NCBI RefSeq assembly: GCF_040183065.1 | Contig: NC_091119.1 | Coordinates: 67,210,892 to 67,274,891, forward strand | Origin: Periplaneta americana | Taxonomy: Eukaryota > Arthropoda > Insecta > Blattodea > Blattidae | Direction of reading: 5' to 3' | Length of the DNA stretch: 64,000 bases | In this document: in pieces, positions 59,446 to 64,000 of the stretch | Layout: each line of letters opens with the position of its first letter | How positions within the stretch are numbered: position 1 is the first letter of the stretch | Notes under the pieces: generated by a model | Seen by the model: only the letters and a program-made list of their open reading frames with translations | Database searches by the model: none | Told to the model about the DNA's origin: nothing | Made by a program: the position numbers and the translations under genes

Positions 59446-60249
59446 GTTGGTGGAGGGCACTTTCAACATCCATTACGAAGGTTAGCACAGGACATTTTAT
59501 TCCATTCCTTTGAAAAAAATTTTGTTTCAAATCGAATGAGAAGAGGTGGGCCTGTTTTATCTGCCCAACCCCGCAGTTATTGATATGGAAAAAATGGGTA
59601 GAAATATTGACATGTTTGTTTCCATATATTATTCACAATTTCCAATCCAAATGTTATTTATGTAGAGTATTTCAAGAGTAGAAAGAGAGAAACTTCAGTA
59701 AATATAAAAAGATAGAGAGAAAATGGAGGAAAGAGAGAAAACCACAAAATAGAGAAACAAGAAATAAAAGTTATTAAATTCGTATGAAAAAATATTATTC
59801 ATCGTACCAAAAGTTATCTTACACTTTACCTATCATATATACATTTATGTGAACGGTTCTACAAAAAGAAAAAAATGGGAGACAAAAAGAATGACATCAA
59901 GTATTTCTTCATATTTGTCGTTGCACAAACATACAGTGACTGATTATATTGTATTGGAGTATTTTAATAATGTGACTTCTACAAATTGAAACAAAAGAGA
60001 TATGAAATGTAAACCTAAATATTGATTCATGTCACAGAGTATGAACAATGATTGAAAATAACAAAGAATGAATAATGGATGTACTTGCCCATATGGTAGG
60101 GAGGTTGGGATGGGCAGGGCGGAACACGACATGCAGCCACCTCCTCGTGGTGAGTTCTGGGTTGTTTCAGTTCGTAGAGAATGAAACAAGCAAACAGCTG
60201 CATCTCAACTGTGAATGGTGGTACGAAAATTCATACAGAATGCAAGGGT
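59446..60249. other. No feature recognised
   Basis: AT- and GA-rich sequence (59690-59770); no motif. Confidence 0.3.
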
Positions 60250-60512
60250 CCACACCTGTGGAATAACAGTCAGCGCGTCTGGCCGCGAAACCAGGTGGCC
60301 CGGGTTCGAATCCCGGTTGGGGCAAGTTACCAGTTGAGGTTTTTTCCGGGGTTTTCTCTCAACCCAATACGAGCAAATGCTGGGTAACTTTCGGTGCCGG
60401 ACCCCGGAATCATTTCACTGGCATTATCACCTTCATTTCATTCAGACGCTAAATAACTGGAGATGTTGATACAGCGTCATAAAATAACCCAATAAAATAA
60501 AAATAAAAATAA
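60250..60512 (+). mobile_element. tRNA-derived SINE, second family
   Basis: tggaataacagtcagcgcgt (A-box region), ctggccgcgaaaccagg, then cccgggttcgaatcccggtt (perfect B box and T stem), body with ttttttccggggttttctct, 3' end ataaaataacccaataaaat and an (aaaat)n tail. The T arm looks tRNA-like, but the continuing body marks it as a SINE. Confidence 0.92.
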
Positions 60513-61020
60513 TACAAGGTGTTCAATAACAGTAACTTGACACACTAAGTCCTTAAGACAAAAGGAATAGAATCTTTTTTTTTCATTTTGCGTCCTTTCT
60601 TTTTATTTAGTAAGAAATAAATTTTGTTTCTATAAAAAATTCGCAGTGAATTCTGAAGCACTTGTCAACAGACGAAACACTTCCCTGGAGCACAGATGGC
60701 AGTCACGAGGAGACTGCCCTTATAACCTGTACCTACGGTGCTCAGGCTTAAGGTGAGACATGCATCTTGTAACAGTGTTGCAAAATACCTATTACTTAAA
60801 CTGATTTAATATTAATTAAAGTATTGAAATGCTTCCAGGTATGGTGGGTCCCTATCACCACAGCATGGCGCGTTCTCAGGTTGCGGATAGAAGAGACAGC
60901 CTCCATGTATGGATGATAGGTGTGAATATATTGAGTAAACAGTCGCGGACAACAGATAAGGGGTGGTCCTCCAGCTTGGGGGTTGGGCAATGAACTAACA
61001 ACCCACCACCGTAAATAAGC
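60513..61020. other. No feature recognised
   Basis: No motif found. Confidence 0.3.
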
Positions 61021-62221
61021 AGCTTGTTACGAAACCACGACATAAGCCTTGGATTCATAGATTTCAAAAAGGTATGTGACTCAGTTAAGAGAGAAGTTTT
61101 ATATAATCTTATTGAATTTGGTAATCTCAAGAAACTAGTTCAATTAATTAAAATATGCCTCAGTGAAATGTACAGCAGAGTCCATATAGATCAGTTTCTA
61201 TCTGATGCTTTTCCAATTCATTGCGGGCTAAAGCAAGGAAATGCACTATCACCTTTATGTTTTAACTTTTCTCTAGAACAGTGGTCATCAGAACACTGCA
61301 CTCTCGGGCTAGCGTCTCTTACCTGCAGATCTCTTACAGCACCAGTGTGCATCCAATGCTACTGGCGGGTATGCTTCCTCCTGCACGAGAGTGCATTTTG
61401 CCATGCACTGTTTACCCGTAATCCATTTCAGTCAGTCCTGACGACCACTGCTCTAGAATATGCCATTAGGAAAGTCCAGGATAACAGACAGGGTTTGGAT
61501 TTGAACGGATTATATCAGCTGCTTGTCTATGCGGATGACAATATTTTAGGAGAAAATCCACAAGCGATTAGGGAAAACGTGGGAATTTTACTTGAAGCAA
61601 GTACGAAATATATGGTTATGTCTTGTAACAGAACATAGTATGAAATGGAAATATAAAAATTGGAAATTTATCCTTTGAAAAGTGGATAAGTTCAAATATC
61701 CTAACAAAATATAAATGACATTTGGGAGGGAATTATACGCAGAATAAAATGGGAAATGCCTGTTATTACTCGGTTGAAAAGTTTTGTCATCTAGTTTGCT
61801 CTCAAAAGAGCAGAATATTAGAATTTATAAAACAGTTATATTACCGGTTGTTCTGTGGTTGTGAAACGTGGACTCTCACTTTGAGAGAGGAACAGAGGTT
61901 TAGGAAAATATTTGAGGCTAAGAAGGATGAAGTTCCAGCAGACTGGAGACAGTTACACAACGTAGAACTGCACGCATTGTATTCTTCATCTGATATAATG
62001 AGGAATATTGAATGCAGACGTTTGAGATGGATAGGGCATGTAGCACGCATGGGTCAATCCAGAAATGCATATAGAGTGTTAGTTGGGAGGCTGGGGAGAA
62101 GAAGACCTTTGAGGAGGCCGAGACGTAGATGAGAGGATAATATTAAAATGGATTTGAGGGAGGTGGGATATGATGGCAGAGGCTGAATTAATCTTGCTCA
62201 GGATTGGGACTGATGGCGAGC
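61021..62221 (+). pseudogene. RTE-like LINE (copy F), interrupted by a MITE
   Basis: The longest copy of the family. [20 protein letters not shown] (61048-61107), [20 protein letters not shown] (61198-61257), then the MITE at 61279. Then [40 protein letters not shown] (one codon lost after YADD). After a deletion and frameshifts: CETWTLTLREEQR, HNVELHALYSSSDIMRNIEC, WIGHVARMGQSRNAYRVLVG, RRPLRRPRRR (to 62132). The 3' end is cut at about 62221 by the LINE that follows. Confidence 0.92.
61279..61450 (+). mobile_element. 172-bp hAT-type MITE, copy 4
   Basis: Ends cagtggtcatcagaacac and (inverted) cagtggtcgtcaggac. Exact 8-bp duplication ctctagaa (61271-61278, 61451-61458). It sits within the LINE reading frame; LINE copy C at 32618-32630 shows the empty site (ttctagaatat). 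Confidence 0.95.
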
Positions 62222-62223
62222 TT

Positions 62224-64000
62224 ATTTTATTTTTATTTATTTTATTTTAAATCCACCACCAGCAGAAGCAGGCTTCCAATTACAGGTGGCTTACACAGAT
62301 ATATACACAAAATACATAATAAGAGAAAAAAACAACAGAACAAACAACACAAACGAAAGAAAGAAAATATATAATGGTAATAGATGCTAGAATATAATAT
62401 TACAGTTAATATAGTGCCAAATGTCAATATAATGATGCAAAATTATTTAAAAACTTGAGTAAAAACATTATAATACACTTCTTTATAATTTAAATATCTA
62501 AATATTGTATGAAATTTTTCAATTGTTAAACTGAAATCCAATTGAGAATCACAGTTTAAAGAAAGAGAGTTGTAAGTATTACACATAACAAACAATGGAG
62601 AGTTCTTGAAGAAAACAGTTCTAGGAATAGGAATAATAAAAGGTTGCCTATGACGTAATTCTGTTCTTTTTACATTGAACTGAAGGAATTTAAGAAAATC
62701 ACAGTTATTCAATATACCATTAACAGTCTTATAGAGTAAAATTTGGCTCTTTATTAATCATCGAGATTTTAAAGTTTTATAATTAAATTCAAAAAGTAAC
62801 TGATTATATGAAATTTGCTTGTCATAAGACGGCACGTGATGTTTTTTTTAAATATAAATAACGTAAAAATCTTTTCTGTATCCTTTCTATTTGCATCTGA
62901 TGGGACTGGAACTGGGGTGACCATATTACAGATGCATACTCTAGCTTACTTCTAACCACAGTTTTATAGAGAGTATCAATAGTATTTATATTTTTTAATT
63001 CTTTTGTATTTCTGATTATAAATCCTAATTTTCTATATGCATCAATTACCACGTGATTTAAGTGAATTTTAAAACATAAGTTGGGTGTAAAATAAATACC
63101 CAAATCCTTAAATGATTCTACTCTAGGTAACTTCACACCATTAATTTCATACGAATTTTGAGGAACTGCCTTATTTTTAGAATATGTCATAAAGCAACAT
63201 TTATTAAGATTTAACAGAAGAAAATTATCGATACTCCATCTATATAGTCTGTCCAAATCATGCTCTAGATCAAAAACGTCTTGTTGTTTGTCAATGACTT
63301 TATACAATTTAACATCATCAGCATATAGTAAACATTTAGTGTGCAAAATCTGTTGAGGTAAGTCATTGATATAAAGTAAAAAGAACAAGGGACCAAGATT
63401 AGATCCTTGGGGTACACCTGAAGTTACTGTGAATGGTTTTGATTTTACTTGATTGAATGAAACATACTGCTGCCTGTTTGTAAGATATGACGTTATTAAC
63501 TGTAAGTATGAAAAAGATAATCCAAAACTTGAAAGTTTATTAATTAAAATTTTATGGTCAATTTTATCAAACACTTTGGAAAAATCAAGGTATATCACGT
63601 CTAAATTCCTGCGATTATGTAATGTATTAAATGCCTTTTGTGTAAAATTAATTAGATTTGTTGTGGTAGACCTATGGGTGTAAAATCCATGCTGATTTAT
63701 ATCAATTGCACTATAAACATGTTGAAAAATTCGTGTATATAGAATCTGCTCAAATACCTTGGACGGGGCACAAACTATTGCATTGGGTCTATAATTTTCA
63801 ATTCTACTATTATCACCAGGTTTAAACACAGGGCAAACCTTTGTTAATTTCCACATTTTCGGAAAAGTTTTTGTTTTTAAAATTAAATTATACAACAAAC
63901 ATAAAGGATATATAAGTACTTCGAAACAAACTTTCAATACATAAGGAGGTAAATCATCTGGGCCACAAGATTTTTTAGGCTTTAATTTTTTTATAGCAGT
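62224..64000 (-). pseudogene. LINE second ORF, nearly open, running off the window
   Basis: Minus strand. The frame is open from the window edge (64000) to 62822: CGPDDLPPYVL, WKLTKVCPVFKPGDNSRIEN then YRP, DVIYLDFSKVFDKIDHKILI, SGVPQGSNLGPLFFLLYIND, CLLYADDVKLYKV (intact catalytic box), and SKLEYASVIWSPQFQSHQMQ. A single frameshift near 62850 and an in-frame TGA near 62755 precede the C-terminal frame 62443-62712. The 3' end is an (aaaat)n tail at 62224-62250, inserted into LINE copy F. CR1/jockey-like in character; no RNase H. Among the youngest-looking LINEs in the window. Confidence 0.92.

Noticed and set aside
60256-60326. Possible tRNA gene
   Set aside because: The T arm is good, but the acceptor stem does not close and a SINE body with A-rich tail follows.

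Overview
This window is eukaryotic, AT-rich and almost entirely made of transposable elements. I find no complete host gene, no bacterial-type operon and no rRNA or functional tRNA gene. The mix points to an arthropod, most likely a hemimetabolous insect with a large repeat-rich genome; a cockroach-type genome is my best guess. The evidence is tRNA-derived SINEs ending in short A-rich tails, several non-LTR retrotransposon groups, Penelope-like elements with GIY-YIG endonuclease, and hAT, Tc1/mariner, pogo/Tigger, PIF/Harbinger and a DUF7869-like DNA transposon. The species call is an inference from repeat character; the element calls come from translated motifs, terminal inverted repeats (TIRs) and target-site duplications (TSDs).

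Layout. 0.1-0.9 kb: tail of an RTE-like LINE. 3.0-9.0 kb: a minus-strand hAT transposase broken by two insertions, one being a 2.65-kb composite DNA element (3982-6633) flanked by AATT. 9.4-12.3 kb: a second copy of that composite (2.88 kb, again AATT-flanked). Both copies carry the same nested retroposon and the same fold-back mariner. 12.5-18.7 kb: hAT fragments, two Penelope tails arranged as inverted repeats, a LINE scrap, a PIF/Harbinger relic and a 182-bp MITE. 20-27 kb: two LINE relics and a probable 3.5-kb hAT element holding a MADF-like exon and a SINE. 28-32.2 kb: two fold-back elements and a pogo/Tigger element with an inserted MITE. 32.5-37.1 kb: RTE-like LINE, SINE scrap, and a second Tigger-type element fused to a Tc1 relic. 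37.1-41.1 kb: AT-rich sequence with nothing recognisable. 41.1-44.9 kb: a nearly full-length LINE second ORF (endonuclease, reverse transcriptase, RNase H, zinc knuckle) with three stops and two frameshifts.

45-55 kb is the most layered part. LINE fragments are split by a 571-bp TIR element that itself holds a LINE tail. Next come a hAT relic and a 6.2-kb AATT-flanked element encoding a DUF7869-like protein. Nested in that element are a Penelope element with a split hammerhead-like motif pair and a hAT MITE inside its reading frame. 55-64 kb: SINEs, LINE and mariner relics, two more MITE copies, and a LINE that is almost open and runs off the window end.

Almost every coding segment is a pseudogene. 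The value of the window lies in its insertion order, which can be read from TSDs and restored reading frames. The best candidates for something undescribed are: (1) the AATT-targeting elements, where a DUF7869-like coding element and an unclassified composite family share the same 4-bp target; (2) hammerhead-like cores overlapping the end of the Penelope reading frame; (3) a four-copy hAT MITE family with perfect 8-bp TSDs.
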